From Kushneria indalinina DSM 14324 (GTDB lineage: Bacteria; Pseudomonadota; Gammaproteobacteria; Pseudomonadales; Halomonadaceae): a stretch of 64,000 nucleotides of DNA. The stretch is from positions 1 through 64,000 of the forward strand of contig NZ_QRDJ01000007.1 of NCBI RefSeq assembly GCF_003385845.1, given 5' to 3'. Made by a program: the position numbers and the translations under genes. This document shows positions 36,671 to 46,595 of the stretch, piece after piece (positions within the stretch are counted from its first letter, which is position 1; every line of letters begins with the position of its first letter). Below the pieces are notes generated by a model that was not told where the DNA came from, made no database searches, and saw nothing but the letters and a program-made list of their open reading frames with translations.

Positions 36671-37549
36671 GTGAGCGATAGCCTGTTTCCCGATCAGCAG
36701 CCTGCCAATGTTTATCACCTGCGTGTCGGCGAGGTCGTCGTCACAACGCTGATGGATGCGTACATGCAGGGATCACTGGAGCTGATTCAGCACATTGACG
36801 CCTCGCGCGCCGAAGCCCTTCAGACGCAGAGCCTGCGCCCCACTCCGCCGCGTATCACGCTTAACGCCTATCTGCTGCACATCGGCGATCAGCGCGTACT
36901 GGTGGATACCGGCTTCGGTGCCCTGGCCGATGAAGAAGGCGCCCGTCTGTCGCAGGGGCTGGCCGATATCGGCGTACTGCCTGAGGCCATCGATATCGTA
37001 CTGGTCACGCATCTGCATCCGGACCATATCGGCGGACTGATAACGTCAGATGATCAACCGGCGTTTGCCAATGCGCGCATTCTGGTGCCGGGCGAGGAGC
37101 TGGATTTCTGGCAGCAGCAGGCGCCGGCTGAGGCCTCCGACATGTTTGCCCAGCAGTTTGATGTCGCTCACCGCGTACTCGAGATCAATCGTGACCGCAT
37201 CGAGCGCCTCGACAGTGATCAGGTGATGGACGGCTTGACCCGCGTGGCGCTGCCGGGGCATACGCCCGGCCACAGCGGCTATCTGGTCGAATCTGCCGGT
37301 GAGCGACTGCTGCTGTGGGGCGACATCGTGCATCTGCCGCAGATCCAGCTGCCCGAACCCGATGCCGGCGTCCTGTTTGATGTTGACGGCGAACAGGCCG
37401 TCAGCACGCGCAGGGAGATTCTTGAGCGCGTCGCCCGGGAGAAGCTCATGGTGGCCGGCCATCACCTGGACTTCCCCGGCATCGGCCATATCGTGGAAGA
37501 CACGCAGGGCTATCGTTTCCTGCCCCATGTGTGGTCGCCCACGCCCTGA
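36671..37549 (+). CDS. MBL-fold metallo-hydrolase
   Basis: The 292-residue protein is a metallo-beta-lactamase-fold hydrolase with the metal motif HLHPDH (~113), the second-site region LPGHTPGHSGY (~195), WGDIVH and a final GHHLDFPG. This subgroup includes quorum-quenching lactonases, but nothing here fixes a substrate. The N-terminus (VYHLRVGEVVVTTLMDA) has no signal peptide. The start is GTG 36671 with GGAGG six bases upstream. Stands alone behind the tRNA-Pro terminator and convergent with the GAF gene. Confidence 0.87.
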   Translation: MSDSLFPDQQPANVYHLRVGEVVVTTLMDAYMQGSLELIQHIDASRAEALQTQSLRPTPPRITLNAYLLHIGDQRVLVDTGFGALADEEGARLSQGLADIGVLPEAIDIVLVTHLHPDHIGGLITSDDQPAFANARILVPGEELDFWQQQAPAEASDMFAQQFDVAHRVLEINRDRIERLDSDQVMDGLTRVALPGHTPGHSGYLVESAGERLLLWGDIVHLPQIQLPEPDAGVLFDVDGEQAVSTRREILERVAREKLMVAGHHLDFPGIGHIVEDTQGYRFLPHVWSPTP

Positions 37550-37558
37550 TGGGCGCCA

Positions 37559-37584
37559 CACGCCCCGGCCATGGCCGGGGCGTG
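37559..37584. terminator. GC-rich hairpin between convergent MBL and GAF genes
   Basis: CACGCCCCGGCC pairs with GGCCGGGGCGTG around an almost loop-free centre. There is no U-tract on either side, so terminator function is possible but not certain. Confidence 0.45.
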
Positions 37585-37585
37585 C

Positions 37586-38122
37586 TCATCGGTTTCTTTC
37601 AAGCGCCCCCTGCAACGGCGCTTTTGTGACACCTGCCATCTCACGGCCCACATGGGCGGCAAAGTCGATCAGCTGACCCCGGTCGCGATAGCTCATTCTG
37701 CGCGGCGTGTGGTCGATAATACAGACCGCACCGAGCGGCTCTCGCTGTGGCGAATGAATTACGGCACCGGCATAAAACCGCAGCGCCATCTCGCCGGTCA
37801 CCAGCGGGCTGTCGCGAAAACGCTCATCCCGGGTGGCATCCTCGACCACCATGATGCGTGACGCCCTGATCGCCTGACTGCAGAAGGTCACCTCGCGGGA
37901 TACCGCCTCGATGCCTTCCAGACCGACTTCCGATTTGAACCAGACTCGCGTGTCATCCACCAGTGAGATCATCGAAATCGGCACGTCAAAATCACGCGCC
38001 AGAAGTCGCGTAATGGCGTCAAAGCGCTCCTCACGTGGCGTATCCAGCACGCCAAGTCCTTTCAGTACGGCCAGCCGCCTTTCTTCCTGTCTCCGTTTCC
38101 AACGCCTGTATCCATCCGGCAC
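37586..38122 (-). CDS. Stand-alone GAF domain protein
   Basis: A 178-residue soluble protein consisting of one GAF domain: ERRLAVLKGLGVLDTPREERFDAITRLLARDFDVPISMISLVDD, then FCSQAIRASRIMVVEDATRDERFRDSPLVTGEMALRFYAGA and LGAVCIIDHTPRR. This subtype usually precedes PAS, GGDEF or kinase domains; here the output domain is absent. The ligand is unknown. The start is GTG with GGAG eight bases upstream. Convergent with the MBL gene. Confidence 0.82.
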   Translation of the reverse strand: MPDGYRRWKRRQEERRLAVLKGLGVLDTPREERFDAITRLLARDFDVPISMISLVDDTRVWFKSEVGLEGIEAVSREVTFCSQAIRASRIMVVEDATRDERFRDSPLVTGEMALRFYAGAVIHSPQREPLGAVCIIDHTPRRMSYRDRGQLIDFAAHVGREMAGVTKAPLQGALERNR

Positions 38123-38256
38123 GTCAACGCTCCTTCAGAGCAGCGCCCCCGGCCTTCAGCCCTCCGGCGCCCTGTTATCGTTACCCCACACCCTGTGGCG
38201 TCTCTATCGACCGAACCGGACGTAACTGAATCCGCCACGAGACTTTCAGGACACGT

Positions 38257-39132
38257 TCAGGCCTGCCCCTGCCCGGCATCCAGCGATTGAAGACTTGCGT
38301 CGATATAAAGCCGGCGCAGGGCCCTGGAGATCTCCCCCGGCCAGCCCTCGCCTACAGGGCGCTGATCGATCGATACCACCGGGTACACCAGCGACGTCGC
38401 CGAGGTGACAAAGGCTTCCCGGGCGTTTTGCGCCTCCTTGATGGTGAAGCCACGCTCTTCAACCTTCATGTCATGCTGTTGAGCAAGCTGCATGATGGTC
38501 CGACGCGTGATGCCATGTAAAAGCGAGCGGGAAAGCTCGCGGGTGATCAGCGTGTTGTCATGATCCACAATCCAGGCATTGCTGGAGGACGCCTCGGTCA
38601 CCAGCCCCGACTCCACCAGCCAGGCATCATCGGCGCCGCGCTTTTTGGCCTCCATTTTGGCCATGGACGGATAAAGCAGCTGCACGGTCTTGATATCGCG
38701 TCGCCCCCAGCGCATGTCCGGCAGCGAGATGACTTTCAGGCCCCGATCCGCCAGCGGGCTATCAATGATGGCCTTTTGCTGGGTGAACGCCACCAGCGTG
38801 ACCGGTGTTTGCGCATCGGGATAGGCAAAGTCACGATCGGCAACGCCACGGGTCACCTGCAGATAGACCAGCCCCTCCTGCAGATCGTTTTTATCGATGA
38901 GCTGGCGATGAATGTCGCGCAGGGCGTTATCGTTGAGCGAGAGATGCATGTTCAGCTCATTGAGCGAGCGATGCAGGCGCGCCACGTGCCCCTCGAAATC
39001 CACCAGCCTGCCGTTGAGCACGGCAGTCACTTCATAGATGCCATCGGCAAACAGAAAGCCGCGGTCAAATACCGAGACGCTGGCTTCGCTTTCCGGTACA
39101 TACCGGCCGTTGACGTAGACTGTTCGAGACAT
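38257..39132 (-). CDS. dat: D-amino acid aminotransferase (class IV PLP enzyme)
   Basis: A fold-type IV PLP aminotransferase of 291 residues. It begins YVNGRYVPESEASVSVFDRGFLFADGIYEV, has the PLP lysine in RDIKTVQLL (~145), the EASSSNAWIV phosphate-cup segment (~176) and the LLHGITRR motif. The sequence fits D-alanine/D-amino acid transaminases better than branched-chain ones. Role: D-alanine/D-glutamate interconversion for peptidoglycan or catabolism of D-amino acids. ATG 39132 has GGAAGGG upstream; longer in-frame starts do not. Divergent from trhO. Confidence 0.88.
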   Translation of the reverse strand: MSRTVYVNGRYVPESEASVSVFDRGFLFADGIYEVTAVLNGRLVDFEGHVARLHRSLNELNMHLSLNDNALRDIHRQLIDKNDLQEGLVYLQVTRGVADRDFAYPDAQTPVTLVAFTQQKAIIDSPLADRGLKVISLPDMRWGRRDIKTVQLLYPSMAKMEAKKRGADDAWLVESGLVTEASSSNAWIVDHDNTLITRELSRSLLHGITRRTIMQLAQQHDMKVEERGFTIKEAQNAREAFVTSATSLVYPVVSIDQRPVGEGWPGEISRALRRLYIDASLQSLDAGQGQA

Positions 39133-39404
39133 GAGCCCTTCCGCTGTACGTTGTCCTGCGCCATGAGGTCGCAGGTGTTGCATTGTGTTCAGGCCATGGC
39201 CACGACCCGGTGGTCTGATCATATCAGTGCCGCCGGGGCGCTGCGCGATGAGACGAAGCCTCCGCCGTCGTGCCGACCATAACCTTCATGGAGGCGAACG
39301 GGTGCAACCGACAGGCTGGATGCGTAAAATACGCGCCGCAGCCCGGCCGGGCCTGCAACAACCCCTGGTCCGCCCCTTGCGAGGGCGACTGCCTGGAGAA
39401 CAGC

Positions 39405-40364
39405 ATGACCCCTCATGACACCCCCGGTGATGGCCCCATCGTGGTGGCCGCCCTCTACAAGTTCGTCTCCCTGCCCGATTATGAGGCCCTGCGGGAACCG
39501 CTGCTCGACGCCATGCGCCGCCATGACGTCAAGGGCACGCTGCTGCTGGCCGAGGAAGGCGTCAACGGCACCGTATCCGGCACACGCGACGCCATTGACG
39601 CCCTGCTGGGCTGGCTCAGGAGCGATCCGCGTCTTGCAGACCTCGAGCACAAGGAATCCCGGGCGCAGGCGCAGCCGTTTTACCGCACCAAGGTCAAGCT
39701 CAAGCGCGAGATCGTGACCCTGGGGGTAGATGGCGTTGACCCCAACCGCCGCGTCGGCACCTACGTCGAACCCGAGCAGTGGAATGACCTGATCAGCGAC
39801 CCGGAAGTACTGCTGATCGACACGCGCAACGACTATGAGGTCGAGATCGGCACCTTTGAAGGCGCCGTGGACCCGAAAACCCGCTCGTTTCGCGAGTTTC
39901 CCGAATACGTACAGGCGCATTACGACCCGGCAAAACACAAGAAGGTCGCCATGTTCTGCACCGGCGGCATTCGCTGCGAGAAGGCGTCCAGCTACATGCT
40001 GGAGCAGGGCTTTGAGGAGGTGTACCACCTCAAGGGCGGCATTCTGAAATATCTGGAAACGGTGCCCGAGCAGGCGTCCCGCTGGCGCGGCGACTGCTTT
40101 GTCTTTGATAACCGGGTGACCGTGCGTCATGACCTGAGCGAGGGCGACTTTGATCAGTGTCACGCCTGCCGGCGGCCCATCTCTGCCGAGGATCAGCGCT
40201 CCCCCTGCTACGAGCCGGGCATCAGCTGCCCCCACTGCTGGGACAATCTGCCCGAGAAAACCCGCGCCGGCGCCCGCGAACGCCAGCGTCAGATCGAACT
40301 GGCGAAAGCGCGCGGGGAAGCCCATCCCATCGGACGGGACCCGCGTACCGGCCAGAACGGCTGA
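39405..40364 (+). CDS. trhO: tRNA uridine-34 hydroxylase TrhO (rhodanese-like, YceA)
   Basis: Oxygen-dependent hydroxylase that forms 5-hydroxyuridine at tRNA position 34. The 319 residues have an N-terminal acylphosphatase-like domain ([21 protein letters not shown]), a rhodanese domain with the active Cys in [13 protein letters not shown] (~188), and a C-terminal Cys cluster (CHACRRPIS ... [13 protein letters not shown]) usual in this family. ATG 39405 has GGAG seven bases upstream. Confidence 0.92.
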   Translation: MTPHDTPGDGPIVVAALYKFVSLPDYEALREPLLDAMRRHDVKGTLLLAEEGVNGTVSGTRDAIDALLGWLRSDPRLADLEHKESRAQAQPFYRTKVKLKREIVTLGVDGVDPNRRVGTYVEPEQWNDLISDPEVLLIDTRNDYEVEIGTFEGAVDPKTRSFREFPEYVQAHYDPAKHKKVAMFCTGGIRCEKASSYMLEQGFEEVYHLKGGILKYLETVPEQASRWRGDCFVFDNRVTVRHDLSEGDFDQCHACRRPISAEDQRSPCYEPGISCPHCWDNLPEKTRAGARERQRQIELAKARGEAHPIGRDPRTGQNG

Positions 40365-40665
40365 CGCCCGCGCAATCGATGCTTTCAGGCCGCCCAACTC
40401 CGGGCGGCCCATGCTGACCCGCCTTCTCGTAGCTACGCCCCTCCCTGCCGCGCCCTCTCTGTCCGGCCTCTCCTCGTTACGGCCTTCGCCACCTGCCGCG
40501 ATGAGCGCAACAGACCAGGCCCGAACCCTGCCCCCCGAACTCAAACTCGACCCGACATTAAAAAAATATTAAAATAAACGTTAGCAGGTTAATTTTCCTG
40601 CCGTATCCGCCTTTTTCTTTCCCGACACTGCCCTGCGCAATGCAGATTCGGTATCAGGATGCATC
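40365..40665. other. 301-base intergenic region between trhO and the kinase gene
   Basis: The first part has a hairpin GGCCGCCC-AACTCC-GGGCGGCC (40388-40409), probably the trhO terminator although it lacks a U-tract. The second part (40555-40615) is unusually AT-rich (runs of A and T, TTAAAATAAA), followed by a small inverted repeat GCAGG/CCTGC; it probably holds the promoter of the next gene. I see no other element. Confidence 0.5.
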
Positions 40666-41463
40666 ATGGTATTTCACTACGCTTCCCCATCTCGACAGAC
40701 GCTCCCTGTCGAAGACGCCACGCCGGACCATCAGGTACACACGCCCTCTCCTGCCAGCGAGCAGACCATCGAGACATCAGACACGGCCGCCAACGATCCC
40801 TGGCGCTGCACTGAGCGATCATCGCGGTCTGATGCTGCCGGTCGGGAGGTCACACTGCAAAGGGCCGGCGGCCTTCTCAAGGCCGACGTGGCACTGACCA
40901 CGCATCAGGGAGAAACGGTCGTACGCAAGGATTACCGTCTCTGGCAGCGCACGGCCCTGGCGCCACTGGCGCGCTATCTGATGAAGCGTGAAGCGCGCAT
41001 GCTCCAGCGTCTCAGCGGCTGGGCCCATACGCCGGAGTTCAAGGGGACTGACGGGCGCTACGCCTTCTACATGTCGCGTATTGACGGGATGGATCTGGGC
41101 GAGGCCCGACGACGCAGCGTGCCGGTCCGCTACAGCGAGATTCAGCGCATGGTGGGCGAACTGCACCGCTTTCATGTCACGCACAACGATCTTCGCTGGA
41201 CCAATATTCTGGTCACTCCCGAAGGCCGCCTCGTCCTGATCGATTTTGCCTCGGCCTTCCATGCGGCCCCACGCAGCCCGCTACGCCCCATCATGAACCG
41301 GCTGCGCCGTGCCGATATGGCCGGCACCCTCAAGTTCAAGCAAAAGCTGACCGGGCGTGGCCTGACGCCTACCGAGCAGCGCCTGAAAACCGCGCCCCGC
41401 TGGCTTTCAATGGTGCGCCGGGGCTGGAAACACCAGATGCTACCGCGGCTCAAAAGACACTGA
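40666..41463 (+). CDS. WaaP/Kdo-kinase-like protein kinase fold protein
   Basis: The 265-residue protein has a kinase fold of the lipopolysaccharide/RIO-like type: the ATP lysine region VVRKDYRLW (~85), the helix-C Glu in KREARML (~107), a catalytic loop HNDLRWTNILV (~167) with Asp and Asn, and DFASAF in place of DFG. All catalytic positions appear present, so it may phosphorylate LPS core sugar or a protein. About 75 residues at the N-terminus are Ser/Thr/Pro-rich and look disordered. It is not inside an LPS gene cluster. Convergent with glnE. Confidence 0.7.
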   Translation: MVFHYASPSRQTLPVEDATPDHQVHTPSPASEQTIETSDTAANDPWRCTERSSRSDAAGREVTLQRAGGLLKADVALTTHQGETVVRKDYRLWQRTALAPLARYLMKREARMLQRLSGWAHTPEFKGTDGRYAFYMSRIDGMDLGEARRRSVPVRYSEIQRMVGELHRFHVTHNDLRWTNILVTPEGRLVLIDFASAFHAAPRSPLRPIMNRLRRADMAGTLKFKQKLTGRGLTPTEQRLKTAPRWLSMVRRGWKHQMLPRLKRH

Positions 41464-41477
41464 GCCAGCGCGGTCGC

Positions 41478-44423
41478 TCACTGATCGGCAGAAGCCTGCG
41501 TCCCCTCGGATGCCTCATTCTCGGATTCAAGATAGCGCTGCCAGAGGGCTCTGACGGCTTCACGGTGCTCCACAAACCCGGCTTCCGGCACCAGTGACCC
41601 GGAACGGGTGAGTGCGGCGCGATGGCTGGCATCCCGATAGGCAAGCCAGGCCTTGCGCAGCTGTTCGGCACCGTCAAACGGCAGATGGCCGGACGACTCC
41701 AGTGTTTCCAGAATGCGCATGTTGTCGGTGTAGGTCAGCAGCGCTTTCTCCCGGTGCCCCATGGCCAGTACCGCAAACTGATTCATGAACTCGATGTCGA
41801 CCATGCCACCCGGGTCCTGCTTGAGATGAAACCAGCCGGCGGTACGCGACTGCGCACTGCTGCCCAGGTGCTGGCGCATCTTCTCGCGCATGGCCACCAC
41901 TTCGTGCTTGAGCGTTGTCACCTCCGATTCCCGTGACAGCGTCTCGCGTCGAATCTCGCCAAAGCGCTTCGCCAGTGCCGGGCTGCCGGCCACCGCGCGG
42001 GCACGCACCAGCGCCTGATGCTCCCATACCCAGGCCTCGCGACGCTGATAGTCGGCAAAGGCCTCAAGAGACGACACCAGCAGCCCCGAATTGCCCGACG
42101 GGCGCAGGCGCATGTCCACCTCATACAGCACGCCGGCCGGCGTCGTGGTCGTCAGCATGTGAATGATGCGCTGGCCCATGCGCGCATAGAAGACCGGGTT
42201 GTCGAGACTGCGCGGCCCGTTGGTACTGCCGCGCGGGTCGGCGTCGTGCAGAAATACCAGATCCAGATCGGAACCATAGCCCAGCTCGAGACCGCCGAGC
42301 TTGCCGTAGCCCACGACCAGAAAATCGACATCCTCGGCACCGGCATGACTGCCATCACGCCGGCGAGGGTAACCATAGCGCGCCGTCAGCCCCTGCCAGG
42401 CCAGATGGACCACAGCTTCCAGCACCACCTCGGCAATCATGGTCAGATGATCGCTGACCACCATCAGCGGGCGCGCACCGGCGATATCGGCCGCGGCCAC
42501 GTTAAGCACGCGGGCATGACGAAACAGTCGCAGCGCCTCGAGCTGGCTCTCCTCGTCACCGGGCGGCAAACGCGACAGGGTCTGGCGCAGCTCGTCTTCC
42601 AGCTCGCTGCGCTCGGGGGGCGTGTAGAGATTGCGCGGGTCGAGCAGCTCGTCGAGCAGCACCGGATAGCGCGCCAGCTGCTCACTGATCCAGGCGCTGG
42701 CACTGCACAGACGCACGAACTGCGTCAGCGCGTCGGGATTTTCCTTGAGCAGCGACAGATAGGCCGTGCGGCGCAGCACGGCCTCCACCAGTGCCAGCAC
42801 ACGCTCCAGCGTGATATCCGGCATCTCCGTGGTGGCCACATTGGACAACAGCACCGGCATCAGCGCCTCCAGACGCTCGAAGCCGATGCGCTGCATGCCG
42901 GTCACGGCGCGTCCGTGGCGCAGCTTGAGCAGACGCTCGCGGGCCCGGGGCGGGTCACGAAAGCCGGCCTCGGACAGCAGGGCAATCGCGGCCTCGTCAT
43001 CAAAGGCCTCCTGCCAGAGCGCCCGCCACTCCTCCAGCGCGCCGGCCTCGATCAACTCATGATCTTCCTCTTCCGGCGGGGCGATGACCTCATCGAAACG
43101 CTCGCGCACCCGGCGCCGTACCTCGTCGAGATTCGCCACCAGCCCTTCCCAGTGCTCATGGCCCATGGCAAAGGCGATCCGGGCCCGAGGAAGATCCTCC
43201 TCGGGCAGCGACTGGGTCTGGCGATCTTCCAGCCCCTGCAGGGCATGCTCAAGGTCGCGCAGAAACACATAGTCGGCCTGCAGGGCACGCACGTCATGGC
43301 GCGACATGATCTCAAGGCGCTCAAGCTCGGCCAGCGCCCGCTTGAGCGACGGCGTTTGCAGCTCGGTCACGCGCCCGCCGCGAATCAGCTGAAAGGCCTG
43401 CACCACGAACTCCACTTCCCGGATGCCGCCGGCACCCAGCTTGATATCGTCCTCGCGCCCGCGACGCCTGACCTCACGGTTGATCAACGCCTTCATCTCG
43501 CGCAGCGATTCGATCGCGCCAAAGTCGATGTACTTGCGATAGACGAAGGGTCTGAGATCCCCCAGAAGACGCTGGCCCGCCTCAAGATCACCGGCCACCG
43601 GACGCGCCTTGAGCATGGCGTAGCGCTCCCACTCGCGCCCCTGGCTCTGGTAATAGGACAGAAGGCTGGCAAAGCTGCCGGTCAGCGGCCCGCCATCCCC
43701 CAGGGGTCGCAGGCGCATGTCCACGCGAAAGACAAAGCCGTCTGCCGTGATGGCATCGAGAGCAGAGATGACCTTCTGACCCAGCCGGGTGAAGTACTCC
43801 TGATGCTCCAGGGTGCGCTCGCCGCCCTGGGTCTGACCCTTTTCGGAGTAGGCGAAGATCAGATCGATGTCGGAGGAGAGATTGAGCTCGCCAGCCCCCA
43901 GCTTGCCCATGCCCAGCACCACCATGCGCTGAGGGCGTCCTTCGCTGTCCGGTGACGGCGCACCGTAGCGCGCGGCCATCGCTTTTTCATGCCAGCGCAG
44001 GGCCGCCTCCATGCAGACCTCGGCCAGTCGTGACACGGCCGCCGCGATCGCCCAGGCATCGGCGTGATCGTTACGGTCACGCCAGATGATCGCCACCATG
44101 CGTTCACGGCGAAACCGGCGCAGCACCTGCTGCATGTCCGCCTCGGTGGCCGCCCCTTCAAGCGCGCTGTCGAGCCAGTGCTCGAGCGTCTCTCGTCCCG
44201 GGGCGGCGACCAGCTCTTCATGCGAGAGCAGTCGATCAAGCATGACGCCGTCATGGGAAAGGGCCCGGGCGACAAAATCGCTGGCGGTAACGGTCGTGAC
44301 CAGTTCACGCAGGCGCTCTTCGCCCAGACGCGCCAGCAGCGCCTCATCAAACGTCTCGAGGATACAACGTGCCTGGGACTGCAGTGCTTCGGGCAGGCCC
44401 GTCAGGGCGGCTTGCAGTGACAT
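41478..44423 (-). CDS. glnE: Bifunctional glutamine synthetase adenylyltransferase / adenylyl-removing enzyme
   Basis: Switches glutamine synthetase off and on by adenylylation and phosphorolytic deadenylylation under PII control. The 981 residues contain two nucleotidyltransferase domains: the N-terminal removase with NLSSDIDLIFAYSE (~181) and the C-terminal transferase with GYGSDLDLVFLHD (~715), each followed by a GlnD-like helical domain. ATG 44423 (MSLQAALTGLPEAL) has GAGAGG upstream; an in-frame start at 44540 is far from the family N-terminus. Stands alone on the minus strand. Confidence 0.95.
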   Translation of the reverse strand: MSLQAALTGLPEALQSQARCILETFDEALLARLGEERLRELVTTVTASDFVARALSHDGVMLDRLLSHEELVAAPGRETLEHWLDSALEGAATEADMQQVLRRFRRERMVAIIWRDRNDHADAWAIAAAVSRLAEVCMEAALRWHEKAMAARYGAPSPDSEGRPQRMVVLGMGKLGAGELNLSSDIDLIFAYSEKGQTQGGERTLEHQEYFTRLGQKVISALDAITADGFVFRVDMRLRPLGDGGPLTGSFASLLSYYQSQGREWERYAMLKARPVAGDLEAGQRLLGDLRPFVYRKYIDFGAIESLREMKALINREVRRRGREDDIKLGAGGIREVEFVVQAFQLIRGGRVTELQTPSLKRALAELERLEIMSRHDVRALQADYVFLRDLEHALQGLEDRQTQSLPEEDLPRARIAFAMGHEHWEGLVANLDEVRRRVRERFDEVIAPPEEEDHELIEAGALEEWRALWQEAFDDEAAIALLSEAGFRDPPRARERLLKLRHGRAVTGMQRIGFERLEALMPVLLSNVATTEMPDITLERVLALVEAVLRRTAYLSLLKENPDALTQFVRLCSASAWISEQLARYPVLLDELLDPRNLYTPPERSELEDELRQTLSRLPPGDEESQLEALRLFRHARVLNVAAADIAGARPLMVVSDHLTMIAEVVLEAVVHLAWQGLTARYGYPRRRDGSHAGAEDVDFLVVGYGKLGGLELGYGSDLDLVFLHDADPRGSTNGPRSLDNPVFYARMGQRIIHMLTTTTPAGVLYEVDMRLRPSGNSGLLVSSLEAFADYQRREAWVWEHQALVRARAVAGSPALAKRFGEIRRETLSRESEVTTLKHEVVAMREKMRQHLGSSAQSRTAGWFHLKQDPGGMVDIEFMNQFAVLAMGHREKALLTYTDNMRILETLESSGHLPFDGAEQLRKAWLAYRDASHRAALTRSGSLVPEAGFVEHREAVRALWQRYLESENEASEGTQASADQ

Positions 44424-44560
44424 GGAAGGGCCTCTCTTTGATCCGTTGTCTGTCAGCATAACGAAGATTGCAGTCCGAGCCATCACCCCGCATGCTTGTC
44501 GGGTCTGTCCGGGACACGAAACGCGCTGTCTCGCGATCACTGGATGATCAAGGAGTTGCC

Positions 44561-45379
44561 ATGGCTGAGGTTATTCCCTTCAACGGACATTACCGACACG
44601 ACCATCGTGAGCCGCACGGCTGCTTCGATGCGCACCTGCATATCATCGACCCCCGCTTTGCGCTGATCGACAATCAGGGCTATCGCCCCGAACCCTTCAC
44701 CGTCGAGAATTACCGCAAGGCCACCCGCGGGCTGGATATCCGGGGCGGTGCCATTGTCTCCGGCTCCTTTCAGGGCGCGGACCAGAACTATCTGCTCGCG
44801 GCGCTGGACACGCTGGGCGGAGATTTCGTCGGCGTGACCCAGCTGCCCGATGAGGTGAGTGACGAGCGCCTGCTCGAGCTCGATGAGGCCGGCGTGCGGG
44901 CCATCCGGTTCAACCTCAGGCGGGGCGTTGAAACGGACATTGACGCCATGGCCCGTCAGGCACAGCGTGTCTTCAATGTGGTCGGCTGGCACTGCGAGAT
45001 CTACGCCGATGCCAGTGATCTCACACCGCATCTGGCGCTGTTGCGCACGCTGCCTTCCATCGTCATCGACCATCTGGGGCTGTCGCAGGAAGGCCTGCCG
45101 ACCCTGCTGGCACTGGTGGAGGCAGGCGCCCGCGTCAAGGCCACAGGCTTCGGACGCGTCTCGCTGGACGTGCCGGCAACGCTTGCCGCCATTGCCGATA
45201 TCAACCCGCATGCGCTGCTGTTTGGCACCGATTTGCCGGGCACGCGCGCGCCGCGCCCCTTCAGCGAAGGCGATATCGAGCTTTTACACAACACCCTGGG
45301 CGATACCCACGCCATGCTGGCCCTGCATGACAATGCTGTCGCCCTGTACCGACCGCGCGGCAGCAACAGCGTGGCCTGA
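44561..45379 (+). CDS. Amidohydrolase family 2 metal-dependent hydrolase
   Basis: A 272-residue TIM-barrel amidohydrolase with the N-terminal metal motif CFDAHLHIID (~22), a mid-chain HCEIYAD, IDHLGLSQEG (~173) and the C-terminal Asp in LLFGTDLPGTRAP. It belongs to the group that includes 2-pyrone-4,6-dicarboxylate lactonase and related decarboxylases/lactonases; the substrate is unknown. AAGGAG precedes the ATG. Followed by a membrane protein gene after 59 bases, so an operon is possible. Confidence 0.82.
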   Translation: MAEVIPFNGHYRHDHREPHGCFDAHLHIIDPRFALIDNQGYRPEPFTVENYRKATRGLDIRGGAIVSGSFQGADQNYLLAALDTLGGDFVGVTQLPDEVSDERLLELDEAGVRAIRFNLRRGVETDIDAMARQAQRVFNVVGWHCEIYADASDLTPHLALLRTLPSIVIDHLGLSQEGLPTLLALVEAGARVKATGFGRVSLDVPATLAAIADINPHALLFGTDLPGTRAPRPFSEGDIELLHNTLGDTHAMLALHDNAVALYRPRGSNSVA

Positions 45380-45438
45380 TACGGTATCATTGCGACACCG
45401 TTGATGACCCCTTTGTTCGCTGCTGGAGCCTGACCACC

Positions 45439-46518
45439 TTGCTCGCCGATCGCCTGCCTGCTTCCCTGCTGCTTCGCTGGATCCTGCTGTTAAGCGCCTG
45501 TGCCCTGGCAAGCTTTCTGCTGCAGCTGGTGCACATGCCGGCCGGCGCCCTGATCGGCCCCATGGCGGTCTCGGTGGTCTTTGGCGTCACCGTCGGCGGG
45601 CTAAAACTGCCGCGGGTGCTGTTCAAGTCGGGTCAGGGGGTCATCGGGCTATTGATTGCCCAGGCGATGACGCTGACGGTCCTCTCCACCATCGCCGAAA
45701 GCTGGCCGGCGATGGTGCTGGCCACTGTGGTCACGCTGGTGCTGAGCACCGTGGTGGGCATTTTGCTGGTGCGCTACGGCGGCCTTCCCGGCACCACCGC
45801 GGCCTGGGGCACCACACCGGGGGCGGCAGCGGCGATGGTGGCGATGTCGGAACAGGCCAACGCTGACCCCAGAATCGTTGCCACCATGCAGTATGTGCGC
45901 GTGCTGTGCGTGATCATGGCCGGCGCGCTGGTCAGTCACTTTCTGGGCGTGTCGGAGGCCGAGCACACACCCTCTCACACCATGACGTGGGATATTCACG
46001 GTCTGCTGTCGCTTGCGGTCTCGATCGCGCTGATTGCCGTGGGCATCGTCGTCTGTGATCGCCTGCTGCCGGCCGGCGCCCTGCTGGGGCCGATGCTGCT
46101 GGGCACCGTGGTACAGGTCTCGGGCGTCATCGATATCGAGCTGCCGCTGCCACTGCTGGAGGCGGCCTACGCCTGCATCGGCATTTACGTCGGGCTGCGT
46201 TTTGACCGCCAGGCCGTGCGCAGCGTCATGCATGCCTTCAAGTGGATGCTGCTGGCCTCCATCATGCTGATTGCCTTCTGTGCGCTGTCGGCGCTGATGC
46301 TGGTGCCGATGATGCACAGCGACTTTCTGACGCTCTATCTGGCCACCAGCCCCGGCGGGCTGGACTCGATGACCATCATCGCACTCGACACTCATGCCGA
46401 TGTGGCGATCGTGGCCGCCCTGCAGGCCCTGCGACTCTTTACCGTGGTGCTCATCGGCCCGTCCATGGCACGCTTTATTGCCCGCTTTGCCCGTGAGCCG
46501 TCCAGTCATCCAGGCTGA
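45439..46518 (+). CDS. AbrB family membrane protein (putative transporter/regulator)
   Basis: The 359-residue protein has about ten hydrophobic segments in two homologous halves. GALIGPMAVSVVFG (~36) and GALLGPMLLGTVVQVSG (~213) are the repeated motifs of the AbrB/ammonia-monooxygenase-like family; ATSPGGLDSMTIIAL (~302) is the other hallmark. The family name does not prove a function; these are inner-membrane proteins of unknown substrate. The start is a TTG with GGAG eleven bases upstream. Confidence 0.82.
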   Translation: MLADRLPASLLLRWILLLSACALASFLLQLVHMPAGALIGPMAVSVVFGVTVGGLKLPRVLFKSGQGVIGLLIAQAMTLTVLSTIAESWPAMVLATVVTLVLSTVVGILLVRYGGLPGTTAAWGTTPGAAAAMVAMSEQANADPRIVATMQYVRVLCVIMAGALVSHFLGVSEAEHTPSHTMTWDIHGLLSLAVSIALIAVGIVVCDRLLPAGALLGPMLLGTVVQVSGVIDIELPLPLLEAAYACIGIYVGLRFDRQAVRSVMHAFKWMLLASIMLIAFCALSALMLVPMMHSDFLTLYLATSPGGLDSMTIIALDTHADVAIVAALQALRLFTVVLIGPSMARFIARFAREPSSHPG

Positions 46519-46595
46519 GTGCTCTATTCTCTAAATGGCCCGCCATAAAGGGCCAACGCGAGCACTCTCTCTTACATCGATACTGGAGCCTTTCC

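Noticed and set aside
39219-40544. 441-codon minus-strand frame
   Set aside because: Antisense to trhO, which has a good ribosome site and all family motifs.
42018-43955. 645-codon open frame on the plus strand
   Set aside because: Antisense shadow of glnE with no start site and no recognisable motif.
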